Below, piece after piece: positions 20,417-32,071 of a stretch of 64,000 nucleotides of DNA. The stretch's first letter is position 1. The number at the start of each line of letters is the position of its first letter. The DNA is from Helichrysum umbraculigerum (taxonomy: Eukaryota; Streptophyta; Magnoliopsida; Asterales; Asteraceae). Position numbers and translations under genes: made by a program. The notes beneath the pieces were generated by a model. The model ran no database searches. It was not told where the DNA came from and worked only from the letters and a program-made list of their open reading frames with translations. The stretch covers positions 30,936,179 to 31,000,178 of the forward strand of contig CATIUR010000005.1 in the NCBI GenBank assembly GCA_949592205.1. The letters are read 5' to 3'.

Positions 20417-22410
20417 TATAACACCCCTCGTTTCATTTCAAACAATTTATATAATAATGGCGACTCGGAAGCGTATATTTAAGACATACTATCAATGTAC
20501 TCAAAATGTCAATAAACTTTTTCAAACTTATTACATGACATTTCAACAAACTCGGTGTTATATAATTCAAAACATCTCTTTAGTTATCCAAATAACATCA
20601 GAGTAACGACCTGTCAAACATTCCATCAATTCCAAACACTTCCTGCCCTGCCCAATATGTCCCCTCTATTTTAACCTGCAGGAAGAACTGTGGTGGGGTT
20701 AGCATAAAGCTAAGTGAATGAAACTATAAGCAACAGTACAACCTAGCATAACAATCTGTTTACATCAAATAACAATAAACAGAAAATCAATCATTCACTC
20801 GACATCCAATCAATGTCAAGCTACACCAATCAAACATTATAAATCATCATGAGGACCGGTGGCTCCTGAGATACCCTAATACCGGTTTGGTACTCAGGGA
20901 ACCCTTATCAATCATCTGTATTGGCCTATACAGAATTACCGGTAACCAGTTGTTAATCACACACGACCTAGATCTCCAAACCAACATTTCAAGTTTCAAG
21001 ATCTCCTGTCGTTTACAATAACAACCAAGTCCAACTGTCAAGTCAAGTTGACCTCAGAATCTTACATACTAGCTCAAACAGCCAAGTAAGCAACTAGTCA
21101 AACTATCATGGCAAGATATCTCAACAATTACATTCTATCAAAGTAATACTATAATTACTTGTTGTAAATCAAATCATTACAACTAAATCACACTGAGGTT
21201 ACAGATCCACTCACCGACTACCTCAGGCCTCCACTCAGTAGTCTAATATCACTGAGCCTTCTCCACATCTGAGAATCAACAAATCAAATATAAGTTAGTA
21301 ATCATGATCATCAATACTAAACTTATATCAATCCATACTATTAGGAACTTAACATAATAATATGAATATTACTAGTTCCTAATCATATATTAGTTATTAC
21401 AACATAACTATTATCATATATGAACCTGAACATATATCAAATAACAATCACATTACTTATAAAAATCAAACAAGAAATGTGACACCAGCATATCAAGCCG
21501 CCGGCTTCTCTATGAAGCCGCCGGCTTCAAACCACCACCCGCCGGCTTCACCTTCCAAACCGCCGGGAAAATTACCAAATGTGGTAACAGAACTAAACTT
21601 CGTTTTAAAGCTTACACTACCCGCCGGGTCGGGTTTATACCCGCCGGTTTCCTACAAAACATCACAAGCCGCCGGCTTGGCTTATGAAGCCGCCGGCTTC
21701 GGCTAACAAGAACAAGCCGCCGGCTTGGCCAAAGAAGCCGCCGGCTTCTGGCCTCGTCCCAGCCCAGCACGAACAGCAGAAACCCTAACTCGCGGGTTTA
21801 ATCCTCAAAACACCAAAAACTCATTTTTAAACGGTTATAAACCTCAAATATCATCACATAATCAATATGTAACACTTATAACTTGTTTCTAACATCCAAA
21901 TCTCTCAAATCATCAATTTACCCAAATTCAATCAAAAATCAAATTCTTAAATACTCAAGAATACTTACTGATTGAAGAATCTAACGATGGTAATCTGATG
22001 ATTATGAAGATTCACGAGAATCACAACTTCCTGATTTGATTTCTGGATTGATTTGGAAGTTTTCAGAGAGTTTCTATGAGTTTCTAAAGTTTCTAAATGA
22101 ACTTTCCTAAAATGGAAAGTTAAATATATAGTCGGTTCACAAACCGCCTTCAATATACGGGTATAATTTAATACCCCATCTCAATCTATTGTCTGGAACC
22201 CGAAAACCATTTGCGAGTCCAAACATTTTATTGTACCGTTAACTATATTAATTTACAACAATTAATAATTCACTTATCACATTGGAATATTTAACTCCTA
22301 TTCCAATTATTTCAACTATTTCAAACAATATTATTTCCAAACACATTTAAATACATATTTAAATCAAGAAATAATATATAAACAACTAGGTCCATTTCGA
22401 GGATGTTACA
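20417..22410 (-). mobile_element. Solo gypsy LTR, 1,994 bp, with target duplication
   Basis: The ends are TATAACACCC (20417) and GATGTTACA (22410), flanked by GATAT at 20412-20416 and 22411-22415. Read on the minus strand it starts TGTAACATCCTC and resembles the LTRs at 50868 and 35086, including the block at about 21220-21280 (CTCAGATGTGGAGAAG in the sense direction). It contains the CCGCCGG array 21488-21745. No internal region remains, so it formed by LTR-LTR recombination. Confidence 0.88.
21488..21745 (-). repeat. Array of AAGCCGCCGGCTT-type odd palindromes
   Basis: Ten CGCCGG cores, six in the full form AAGCCG-C-CGGCTT, the others as CCCGCCGGGT-like variants. The spacing is irregular (about 15-60 bp). 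It lies between the donor-like (21968) and acceptor-like (21269) sites of the solo LTR. Confidence 0.9.
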
Positions 22411-22734
22411 GATATTGTTCTAAAACAATATTACGGGTGTAATTCCTAAGTATTACACATTTTGTATTACATGCAGTAATAAAATAGTTGTGAATTATAA
22501 ACAATTGTTAATATAATTCAAAAACAGTAATTGAGCATGTGTTTCACCCCGAAAACAGTAAAACAGTTGAAAGAGTGGGGCTATGAAACTCACCTGTGAG
22601 TTGTTAGCGATACGATGATACGCGCGTCGTCCGAATGGTAACCTTCTAGTGTCCTAAACACGTGAGGTTATATAAGTATGAGACAAATCAGTTTGTCTAA
22701 GCGAGTTGTTCATGTATGCATTTGTTGTTGAAGT

Positions 22735-22850
22735 CTGGGAATGGTGTACGGGGGTCCGGGGGCAGCGCCCCTGGTAGCGGGGTCCAAGGGGTGGCAACCC
22801 CTGGCGGGGTCCAAGGGGCAGAGCCCCTGGCTGGGGTCGAGCTGCCAGGT
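22735..22850 (-). repeat. GC-rich tandem hairpin units (GGGGTCC...CCCCTGG)
   Basis: Three units of about 30 bp. Each contains a short palindrome: GGGGC-AGC-GCCCC, GGGGT-GGCA-ACCCC and GGGGC-AGA-GCCCC. One stem pair differs between units on both arms. Confidence 0.8.
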
Positions 22851-22976
22851 CAGCTTGGAAAATTTTTATTTCTACAACTTTGCTTTAGCGAAAACGCATT
22901 CGAAATCCAAATTCGGGTAAAATTGAGTGGTAAAATTTGGTTGTCAATACTTAGTGAAAAACATAGGTTTTTAAGG

Positions 22977-23185
22977 TTCTGCGACGTCAGGTGCGACGTA
23001 GGGTCTTACGTCGCTATGTGCGACGTCGCAATTTAATGCGACATTGTGTGTTACGTCGCAATGTGCGACGTTTAAGATTTACTGCGACGTAGGGTGTTAC
23101 GTCGCATCATGCGACGTTGAGATGTTTTTGCGACGTTGACTGCGACGTCGCAGCACTGTTTTTGGTCCAAGTGCGACGTCGTCGT
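22977..23185 (-). repeat. Array of GCGACGT palindromic units
   Basis: Repeated GCGACGT and ACGTCGC in inverted pairs, for example GCGACGTA at about 22997 pairing with TACGTCGC at about 23009, and the palindrome TGCGACGTCGCA near 23020. It occupies the same relative place in LTR B as the GCGACACTT array has in element A. Confidence 0.85.
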
Positions 23186-23604
23186 CTGTTCGACGATTTC
23201 AAGATCCAAATCGAGTTTTGGCTCGATTTTTGGGTGTTTTGATGTTATAGAAAGCTTTTAGCATGTATTTTGAAGTAATCTAAGTAATTTATAGAAAGAG
23301 AAATGATTTCTAGAGAGAGAAAGTGAGAAATCTTACTTTTTGATGAAAATGGGGATGAAGATGATGGTGAAGAAGATGAAGATGATGATGTCCGGTTTTG
23401 ATGATGTTGAACTCCGAAAATGACGATGATAATGATGATGATTCCGATTTTGATGATGATGATATTGTTGTTGATGTTGTTGGTTGTTGTTGTTGTTGTT
23501 TAAGAGAAAGAGATGAGAGAAAGTAGGTGAAAAAGAAGAAGAAAAATGAGGAAATGAGATGGGGGTTTGGGTTTTTGTTAAAACTCAGATCCCTAATTTG
23601 GGGA

Positions 23605-23623
23605 CTGTGGTCTCCAACCACAG
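23605..23623 (-). other. Leader hairpin of LTR B
   Basis: CTGTGGT (23605-23611) and ACCACAG (23617-23623) enclose a 5-nt loop. The position matches the hairpins of the other LTRs but the stem sequence is unrelated. Confidence 0.65.
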
Positions 23624-23850
23624 CACAAAATATCTGCGTTTTTGTATCCGATCGTATAATAAATTTAGTATTTTAAATTTATAAATTTGTTTATATTATT
23701 TCGTAAATATTTTTAAATAAAATCTTTCATTTGAACCACAAAACGTATTTATTTAAAGTTTAAAATTGGCGCGAAAATTGACTTTTTGACCAGGTGTTTA
23801 GATCGGTTTAGAATAGAAATTGACTTTTTGACCAGGTGTTTAGATCGGTG

Positions 23851-24632
23851 TTTAAATAAAATCTTTTCATCTGTACTATGTATTGTTCCCGTTCCAAGCT
23901 TTCCAGTCTTGCCTCATGACGGTGTAGTCGAGCAGCTAACACTGGAACAGTATGGTGGATAGGTTCTTACGTATACGGGGAGATGTCCATGGGGTCAGCA
24001 GGAATTTGTATGTCTTCCTCAGACCGCCAGGTGTTTAGAGTTGTGGGTAGCCAATCCCACCTACGAGGGTAAGTTGGATGGCGTGTTCTGGTTGAGGTAT
24101 CACTAGTGTGATTGAGATAAGGGTTAGCACGGACAGATCCGGTACCCCTCCTGTGATTTCGTGTGACTCATGCCTCTCCAGCGATATAGTAGAGAGGTTC
24201 AGGAGAAGTTCGTGTCGGTGAGACATGTAACGCGGTTACCTCCTCAGTAGTTGGTAGAGTTTGAGTCTCGTCGTTCGTGTCAGTTGGTGCTAGATGCGGA
24301 ATGTCTGCCATTTCTGTGGCAAGAGCGTTTAGTGAGTATTGTGAGGCCTATAAACATATCATATAGCTTAGAGTGTCTAGCACAAACAAGTATAAGTCCC
24401 GGTTTCTCTCGTGGTCAGAGTCAACTAGTGTATTCCTGTTCAACATAACCGTTTCAGACCTTACATCATCTTCCCTTAATTATACATAGTTGATCGGGCT
24501 ATGTTAAATTAAAGTCGTATGATGTAATTTCTGAACCAGTTATACCTAATAAGGAAATACTGCCTAACGGTCATAGTCTAGGCCCACTAAATGCAACGTA
24601 GTTCATTATAACGTTAGGCTCTGATACCAATA
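23851..24632 (-). other. Element A leader and primer binding site
   Basis: Noncoding leader with TGGTATCAGAGC (minus strand) at 24618-24629, three bases from the LTR edge at 24633. This matches initiator tRNA-Met, as in the copia element. Confidence 0.8.
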
Positions 24633-27600
24633 TGTTGCACCCCCAAATTATGATGCGGAAGCGATTCGGGTCGGGCGTGACTTATCCGGTAATCATAGCA
24701 CACAAGGTAAATAATGAACGACTCTACATGCATCGTTTTACTGATACATTGATAATAATAAGTTTTACAATGTATAATGTTTACAAAAGCCCAATAGTTA
24801 CAAATGTTTAGAGATTATGTGGCATAACTATGTCACAAAATGTAGTAATGCTATGTAATCTTCTGATGTACATGCTGACTCGAGCTATGAGCATCCTGAC
24901 AGAACAGGCCTACTGCTGCTGAGTACCTGAGAATACATACTAAAAAGGTCAGCTAAAAAGCTGGTGAGCTCACAGGTTTGTATAATGATGAATCATAGAT
25001 GTGTGAACCATAAGATTTATTACAATGATTTGCAACCAAGCAAAATAAAATAGATGTATATCACTGCCATGAGCCCATAATTTGAGCTTAACTGAGGTGT
25101 CAGGATCACAACCAAGTGCCTGAGCGAGGGTGCCTCTCTGCTAGTGCCTAATCTACACTCGTATGAACAAATGCTAATGCGTCCGTTTGACCAGTTAGTG
25201 CGTGCTAACCCGGACGGGGATTGTCAATCCCATATGGTATCGTACACTAACAATTGCGCTAAATCCATATAAACAAACTATGTAGTGGAGGGCTTTAAAA
25301 TGATTAGTGAAAACAACTCATGCAGTATATATATTTGTTTAGTACTCATGTCCACATGTAAAACAAAACGAGTATGTATTCCCACCCCGGGAGTAAAAAC
25401 TGTAAAAAGTCAGGGCTATGAGACTCACCTGAGTCTGATGATTTGCAGTGAAGCAAATGTGATGCAGCACAATGAGGTGTCCGAAATCTGTAACCTGCCG
25501 GACGTTCAAAACGCGCAAGGTTATAAATATAAGTATATGTCTTAACAGATCATCTATGCCAGTTGTTCATCCAACTAGTAATGTCCAAGTGATTAGGTTT
25601 GTTTGTTTGTGTTCAGAAAACATATACGGCCCGTTAGTGATGGTTTGTAATAATAATCTATAAAGTATTATTATTATTATGTTGTTCGTTGTATACTATT
25701 AAAGTATATATTTGTGTGTTGTATCGTATATAAGTATTGGAGTTTACACGTGTTCGACACTTAGTGTATAAACTAGTTTCTGAGTTTCTGTTTTGTGCGA
25801 CACTTGTGGCGTCACTTATTTGTTTTTGGCGACACTTAAGGGAGTGTCGCATATATGATGAAGTTCAGTATTGTTTGCGTCACTGAGTGAAGTGTCGCAT
25901 AAGGTGTACGATTTCTAAAATAGGCGTCACTTTGAGGAAGTGTCGCAAGTATGCGACATTTGGTTAATGCGTCATTTAAGTAAGTGTCGCAGGAGGCGAC
26001 ATTTAGATGATGCGTCACTTAGGTTCAGTGTCGCAGAGGGCGACATTTAGATGGGTGCGGCACTTAGGGTAAGTGTCCCTTCTAGGGAAACGGTTAAAGT
26101 ATGCGGCACTTAAGCAAGTGTCGCAGATAATTATTTTGTGCAAGTTAGCATAACTTCGTGAAGTGTCGCATAATACTGGGACTTGATACGACACTTATGT
26201 CTGATCAGTCCCGACCTTTGTGAAAACGTCGTCAAACGACCTCGTTTTGACCCGAAACTTTTACACATGTCTTAAAATGGTTCCAAGAGTTCAACAAAGT
26301 TATTGGTTCGTGCCGGGGTTAACCCGAAGTGTCGGTTTTGTAAAATGACCATTATAGCCCCTAGTATTTATATTTCCAGATTTTTCATTTGATTCGGGTC
26401 TCGGTTTGGTCCATTTCTAGTCCGTAATAAGTCACACCAAAAATCACACATAAACATATATATGTCTAGTTTATTATCAAAATTCCCAAGAATTATAGTG
26501 GCCTTTAAGTTGGTCAACAAAAATTATTTCGAAGAGGTAGATGAATCGGTATTAAAACGGCTACAGCTCAAAGATCGAGCTCTACATAAAAATCCGTGAA
26601 TTTCTGGAAATGCTCAAAGAAGAACTTTTTGTAGAGGACATCCATACGGAGATTTTGGTATAAGATTCATGTGTTGATTCATCCTAGAACTCAAGTGATA
26701 CACGATTTGGTGAGACAAAAATTCTAGGCAGATTGTATACTTTTATATATGCTTAGTAAAAAATGATTTTTAAGATGATATTTGGACATATACTCGCTAG
26801 ATCATCAACATAACATGTACATAAATGTTAAGCACGAAAATTTGGAGAGAGAAAGTGTGTTCTTACTTAGGAAAATGATGATCTAGAGATGAAAACAAGA
26901 TGATGATGCTCGTTTGTGCTTCCTTGCTCTTTTCCTTCGTTTTTCTTCAAGTAAAAGTGGTGTATGATAGTGGATTTAGGTGGTGATGATGGAGGCCGAA
27001 GGTGGTGAGGGAGAGGAGGTGGTTTTAGAGTGAGAGAGTAGAGATATGGAGATGAGAGCAAAATGAGGAAATAGAGGGTGTGTGATTTGCTTATGGTCAA
27101 GGTAACAAGATCCACTTTTGGTGGATCTTGTTGGGGCCGATTTTTTTCTCACAAAATGAGAGGTTAGGTTTGTTAAAATCTTGCCTCCCAATTAATGGTA
27201 TTATATCCGTGTTTGTTTACCCGATCGTTTAAACGTTTATTTATACCTTAAACGTTATACGTACGTGTTTTAAATAACAATTGAATTTCGATGTTTTTAG
27301 TTGTAGTATTCACTCAATAATACTTGAAAACATTTATAAAAATGTTTTGATAAGTGTCGGTTTCAGTTTGCGTGTTCGTGTTGCGATTGTTTAATCCCGT
27401 GACGTTTTATTTAGACGTTTTTGTTAACAATATCAAATACGATATTTATAATAGAAGTATTGTATCAAAATACTTTGTTTGAAGTTATAAAAATATAACT
27501 TGAGTTTTATTCGATTTGTCAGGCGCGTCTCGCGCGTTTTTGTCACGTACTGTGTGTTATATGCGATACAAGATATATGTTAAATATTATTAAAATAATA

Positions 27601-27844
27601 TCTAATAATAACTGTGATTATTAAATAATATCATATTACTTAATAGTTTTGATTCACCAACGTCCGTATTAGTGTATCGGAATCCACCCGATATGAAAAT
27701 GCACGATTAAAATTTTAACTGCGTACGTGGGTATATATAATAATATATACAATGATACATGCAATTAGCCTAATACAGAACTAATTACATGTATTAACAA
27801 CTGATTAGGTACTAATAACTAATCCTAATTTATTTGGTGTCACA
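24633..27844 (-). repeat. 5' LTR of element A, 3,212 bp
   Basis: The ends are TGTTGCACCC and GGTGTCACA. It carries the GCGACACTT array (about 25790-26205), a hairpin at 27104-27132, a donor-like CTAA-GTAAGA at 26866 and an acceptor-like TTCTCAG at 24927 (minus strand). Flank to the right is CATCT. The partner duplication would be left of the window. Confidence 0.92.
25790..26205 (-). repeat. Second copy of the GCGACACTT / AAGTGTCGC array
   Basis: Same array as 185-600, in the 5' LTR. Substitutions between the copies include changes that restore or destroy the 9-mer. Confidence 0.88.
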
Positions 27845-29853
27845 CATCTAATTTCTTCTGTTTGTTAACTATGATGTGTAAAGATGAACAAATGTGTTAT
27901 AGTCAACCAAAATTGTGCATTTGTTTTTGACGTTGTACAATTATTAAATGGTACGTATCACAATTTATCAACCAATCCGCATATGATTGAAAATGATTCA
28001 CATTGTAAAACTAACTAATCGAATGATATAAATTATTAGGATATACTAATGTTTCAATGTTTTGATACTATTGGTTGAATTTTAGTAAATAAATAAAATT
28101 TTCTAAAAATATACTTGGTTTATTTTGTATTAGCATTCCTTAATAAATGAAATAAAAATAAAAAAATTTTGATTTTCTTTTACATTAAATGGGTCGATCC
28201 TGATCTAGATCCATTAATTTAGTTGGATCTTGGATCGGATCAAGATCCAATAACTAATGGGTCAGATCCAGACCCATGTAAATGGATCTTGTGACCATTG
28301 GATCTTGTCAAGATCCGACCCGACACGTCCCATTGACAGACCTAATACTAGGTCTCTCTGGGTGTCTACTTCTTCTAATAAACATACGGATCGGAAAACG
28401 TAGTATTGTTTCTAATAATATATTTTTGAATTTTATGGAAGTATTAGATTTTGAATTTTTGATTAAGTACGTGAAGCTAGCAAACAAGTCACTCGATCGT
28501 GTCGATAGCCTTTATATATGTCGATAGCTTTTTTATATGTCCAACTAGCTTAGCTAATAGTAGCCAGCTCCAACAAGAACATATATACACTTTTTTCCGT
28601 TGGATTGTGTTTGGATGTCTTTGGATTTTGGAACATATAGATATCAAGATTCGTTCTATTATTTAATCATTATGGGTCGAATATATTCATAATAATTGTC
28701 ATGTCCTTCTTTTAAGTTGAATAAAAGAAAAAAGTTGGGACAAAAATCCTAAAAATTATGAGTCACGATTTAACTAGTGATATCAATCATGCAAATAGTT
28801 ACAATATGAAAAGAAAAAAATATATAAATTAGAGATTATTTGATGTGAAAGTTTTTAACGGACACGTAAACATTGAAATTTGGAGGGTAATCCAATTATT
28901 GATCCATATGTAAACTTAATTAATTAAAGTCAGCATATATATGTGTTGAAAAAGACAGCAATTATAAGCTTTTGATTTTGACTTACAAATATGTGACAAC
29001 TGATCGATTATATTTGACGGAAATTCCAGATGTGGTAGATGTGTCTCATGTCTTATTCATATAAAATTTTATATTGCTTTATTTTTTTCAAAAATAAAAA
29101 TAAAAAATCGTACAACCGAAATATTGTTTTTGTATATGAATGTTGTTGATTAACCTTAGATATGTTTGATAACTTTGTATTTGGCTTTTCTGAAAAGAAA
29201 CCACGTTACTATATGTGTTAATTTTATTATTTTATTTTCTACTTTTAATTTTTTAATGTATGTGTGGATTCACGTGGAGTATGCACGTTTGCCATTTTTT
29301 GAGGTTTCCTAATTGCTTTTTAGCCTAACCCATTTGGTAGCTTTCAATATCAGAAAGCATGTCTCTTCATCCCCTTTTTAAGTATCACAAATTAAAGCAC
29401 TATCATTAATCCATTTCATGGTTATTTAACAAAGGAAACCTTGTACTATTATGTTAAGGTTTTGAGTGGATGATCTCAAATGGAGGAAGAAGGAGCAGTT
29501 CACTTTGTTGCATTCTAAGATAATTTTGTAGGAGGTAACATGCAGTGTTGTTAAAATAGAGTTAAATTTAATAAATGTAAAATGTAGTGTTGTTAGAACA
29601 AAATGCAATAAAACTAGACGTAGATCACAAACAAATTTGTTTTAAAATACAGTAAATCCGATATGAAGCTCCTTCCCCTCATTTGAGCTCTCCCCTTTTT
29701 CCACCACCATACTATTATGCAAATTAAAATAAAATAAGTTATAAATCAAGTCACTTTTTTTACATATCTATATTTTTATTTTTATTTTTGTCTTTTTAAG
29801 TTTATAATTTTTATTTATTGCTAATGCATCAATGTAAATGTATAAATATTTTA
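27845..29853. other. AT-rich DNA without recognised gene
   Basis: No credible ORF. Around 28190-28350 there is a cluster of GATCC/GATCTTG words ending in CCCATTGACAGACCTA, which resembles one terminus of a non-autonomous hAT-like element. I could not find the other terminus. The rest shows nothing I recognise. Confidence 0.5.
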
Positions 29854-31570
29854 GACAAAATTGCGTGGATCGTCCATGTGGTTTGCCCAAAATAACTAAC
29901 CGAGTCCCTGTGATTTTTTTTTGACCTGATGCATCCCTAAACTTGCAAAAAGTTGCGTGGGTCGTCCCTGGTCCTAAAGTTCTGACGTTAAATGCGAGGG
30001 TATAATGGTCCTTTCATTAGTTAAAGGACTGCCCACGCAATTTTGCAAACCACAGGGACTGTCCGTGTAAATTTTCAAAATTTCATTTAATATTTTTTTA
30101 TTGTAATTCTAAATACTTTTTTTAATTGTGTTTAATTAATTAATTTTTGAAAATTAAATTAATTTAATAACTAAAGATGTTCAATTTTTTTTAATTGTAT
30201 GTACTTTTTCAAAAAAAAAATTGTATTATTGTATATATGCAATTCTTTTACTCCATATATTTTTATTGTAAATTTAATAGATTTCAAAGGTTATTTTTAG
30301 GGGTGAGCATTCGTACCCATAGGAACTATCCGTGTAAATTTAAAATTAATAAGCTAATTATATTGTTTATTTTTTTAACATTTATTTTTACTTGTTGCAA
30401 ATTGAAATGATTACCTTAAATACTTCCTTCCTCCATCCCATAAAATTGTCCCCTAGCAAAAATTGTTCGAACATCGTAATTGACTTAGATAAACGTAATT
30501 CTTATTGTTTTAAGTGTTTTAATCTACGGAACCGGTACAATACCGCTTTAAACGGTCCGGTATTCGGTACTCACTTTAGGGTCAAAAAGATAACCGCTAC
30601 CAACCGGTTCGGTACCGATATTTTACCAGTTTACCTGCTTTGGTACCATATACGAAATATACATGTTTTTCTGACTGCGAGTGTAACTTTGTAATATTTA
30701 GTTTTAAATGACTACGAGTGTAACTTTGTACGCCATCATTTAAACGGTTCGGTACCGGTATTTTAAGTGTTTTCAACATCTAACACACTTAAATGTTAAA
30801 AACACTTTAAAATAAGCATATAAATGTTAAAAACACGCATATAAATGTTACAACACTTAAATGACAAACACGCATATAAATGTTAAAAACACTTAAAATA
30901 CTGGTACCAGACCGTTTAAATGATGGCGTACAAAGTTACACTAGCAGTCATTTAAAATTAAATATTACAAAATTACACTCGCAGTCAGAAAAACATGTAT
31001 ATTTCGTATATGGTACCAAAGCATGTATATTTCGTAAATGTTAAAAAAATAAACAATATAATTAGCTTATTAATTTTAAATTTACACGGATAGTTCCTAT
31101 GGGTATGAATGTTCACCCCTAAAAATAACCTTTAAAATCTATTAAATTTACAATAAAAAATATGGAGTAAAAGAATTGCATATATACAATAATACAAATT
31201 TTTTTTGAAAAAGTACATACAATTAAAAAAAATTGAACATCTTTAGTTATTAAATAAATTTAATTTTCAAAAATTAATTAATTAAACACAATTAAAAAAA
31301 GTATTTAGAATTACAATAAAAAAATATTAAATGAAATTTGAAAATTTACACGGACAGTCCCTGTGGTTTGCAAAATTGCGTGGGCAGTCCTCTAACTAAT
31401 GAAAGGACCATTATACCCCCGCATTTAACGTCAGAACTAACGAAAGTTAGGACCAAGGACGACCCACGCAACTTTTTGCAAGTTTAGGGATGCCTCAGGT
31501 CAAAAAAAAACCACAGGGACTCGGTTAGTTATTTTGGGCAAATCACAGGGACGATCCACGCAATTTTGTC
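29854..31570. mobile_element. Foldback Mutator-like element, about 1.7 kb inverted repeat
   Basis: Left end GACAAAATTGCGTGGATCGTCC and right end its reverse complement (CCACGCAATTTTGTC at 31570). Arms of roughly 690 bp (right) and 930 bp (left) cover almost the whole element. The left arm carries about 230 extra bp (about 30405-30640), which includes a CTCCATCCCATAAAATTGTCCC piece like a Stowaway end. The centre (about 30780-30900) is a small array of TAAATGTTAAAAACAC. The flanks are AATATTTTA (29845-29853) and TATATTTTA (31571-31579), a 9-bp duplication with one mismatch, as expected for Mutator-like elements. It encodes nothing. Confidence 0.8.
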
Positions 31571-31579
31571 TATATTTTA

Positions 31580-32065
31580 ATCATAAGTGTCATAAAGTCA
31601 CAACTTTTTATGGAAATAAATATTTTTGTAATTAAAGATGGTTTGGCACATTCTAACTATTAAAGGGCATTTATGTCAATTATATTTCACTTTTAATATA
31701 TGTTAGAAAATTAGTTAGCGATGTCTCATCATTAATATAATGATAGTATAGTTGTGGATAGCTAATTAAGCAAGTTCATCTTGGATGTATTTGATTCATG
31801 ATACCATAACTATATAAGTGTTAAGGTGGGATGTCATTGTCTTTTTTTTTTTTGGGATGTCATTGTCTTTTGCCATCACCATCCTACTTCTCCATTATCT
31901 TTATTTAATTCAAATTAATAATTTAATAATTAATAATAGATGGATATATAGATTGGTTTAACATCAATGATTTTGTCAATAACTTTTTAGTCCATGTCCA
32001 TCCGTACCATTTTTGTGTTTATGCACACACACCAAACTTGGAAATATATCCCATTTTTTGTGTTT
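31580..32065. other. AT-rich DNA, nothing recognised
   Basis: Contains a short direct duplication GGATGTCATTGTCTTTT (near 31829 and 31855) separated by a T run. No ORF or transposon end seen. Confidence 0.5.
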
Positions 32066-32071
32066 TAGCAT

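Larger units (their letters stand above)
18913..23850 (-). mobile_element. Truncated gypsy LTR (family B) within element A, itself interrupted
   Basis: It starts TGTAACACCC at 18913 and resembles the other gypsy LTRs in order of parts: an ATAATGAACGACTCT block near 18990, a CTGAG acceptor-like site at 19192, a donor-like GTAAG at 23336 and a leader hairpin at 23605-23623. It lacks a clean distal end: near 23765-23860 the sequence breaks into a duplicated 45-50 bp piece (GACTTTTTGACCAGG twice) and returns to element A leader. No primer site or target duplication was found, so it is a decayed solo LTR or fragment. Confidence 0.65.
1..27844 (-). mobile_element. Element A: Ty3/gypsy chromovirus (Tekay/Del type), nested and decayed
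   Basis: The element reads on the minus strand. Its 5' LTR is 24633-27844 and is followed by a tRNA-iMet-type primer site. Gag-protease remains at 17030-18564 and RT-RNase H-integrase-chromodomain at 2275-5114, then a polypurine tract and the 3' LTR, which leaves the window on the left. The C-terminal chromodomain and the gag-PR-RT-RH-INT order are those of plant chromoviruses. Insertion of the copia element split the coding region in the PR-RT linker, and a truncated LTR sits in the leader. The two LTRs differ at about 13 sites over about 640 aligned bases (by eye), so element A is clearly older than the copia element inside it. Its target duplication cannot be checked because the left end is outside the window. 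Confidence 0.93.

Noticed and set aside
21479..21706. 75-codon plus-strand ORF over the CCGCCGG array
   Set aside because: It reads the palindrome array (PPASN repeats), antisense to the LTR. An artefact of the repeat.
23310..23621. 103-codon minus-strand ORF in LTR B
   Set aside because: Low-complexity His/Ser/Gln product from ATG/CAT-rich leader sequence.
24618..24629. TGGTATCAGAGC words (also at 16320, 37290, 52937, 63537) as possible tRNA genes
   Set aside because: Only the 12-13 base tRNA 3' complement is present, each next to an LTR edge. These are primer binding sites.
28282..28527. 81-codon ORF in the intergenic stretch
   Set aside because: Starts inside a GATC-rich repeat and has no recognisable domain or homologous copy.
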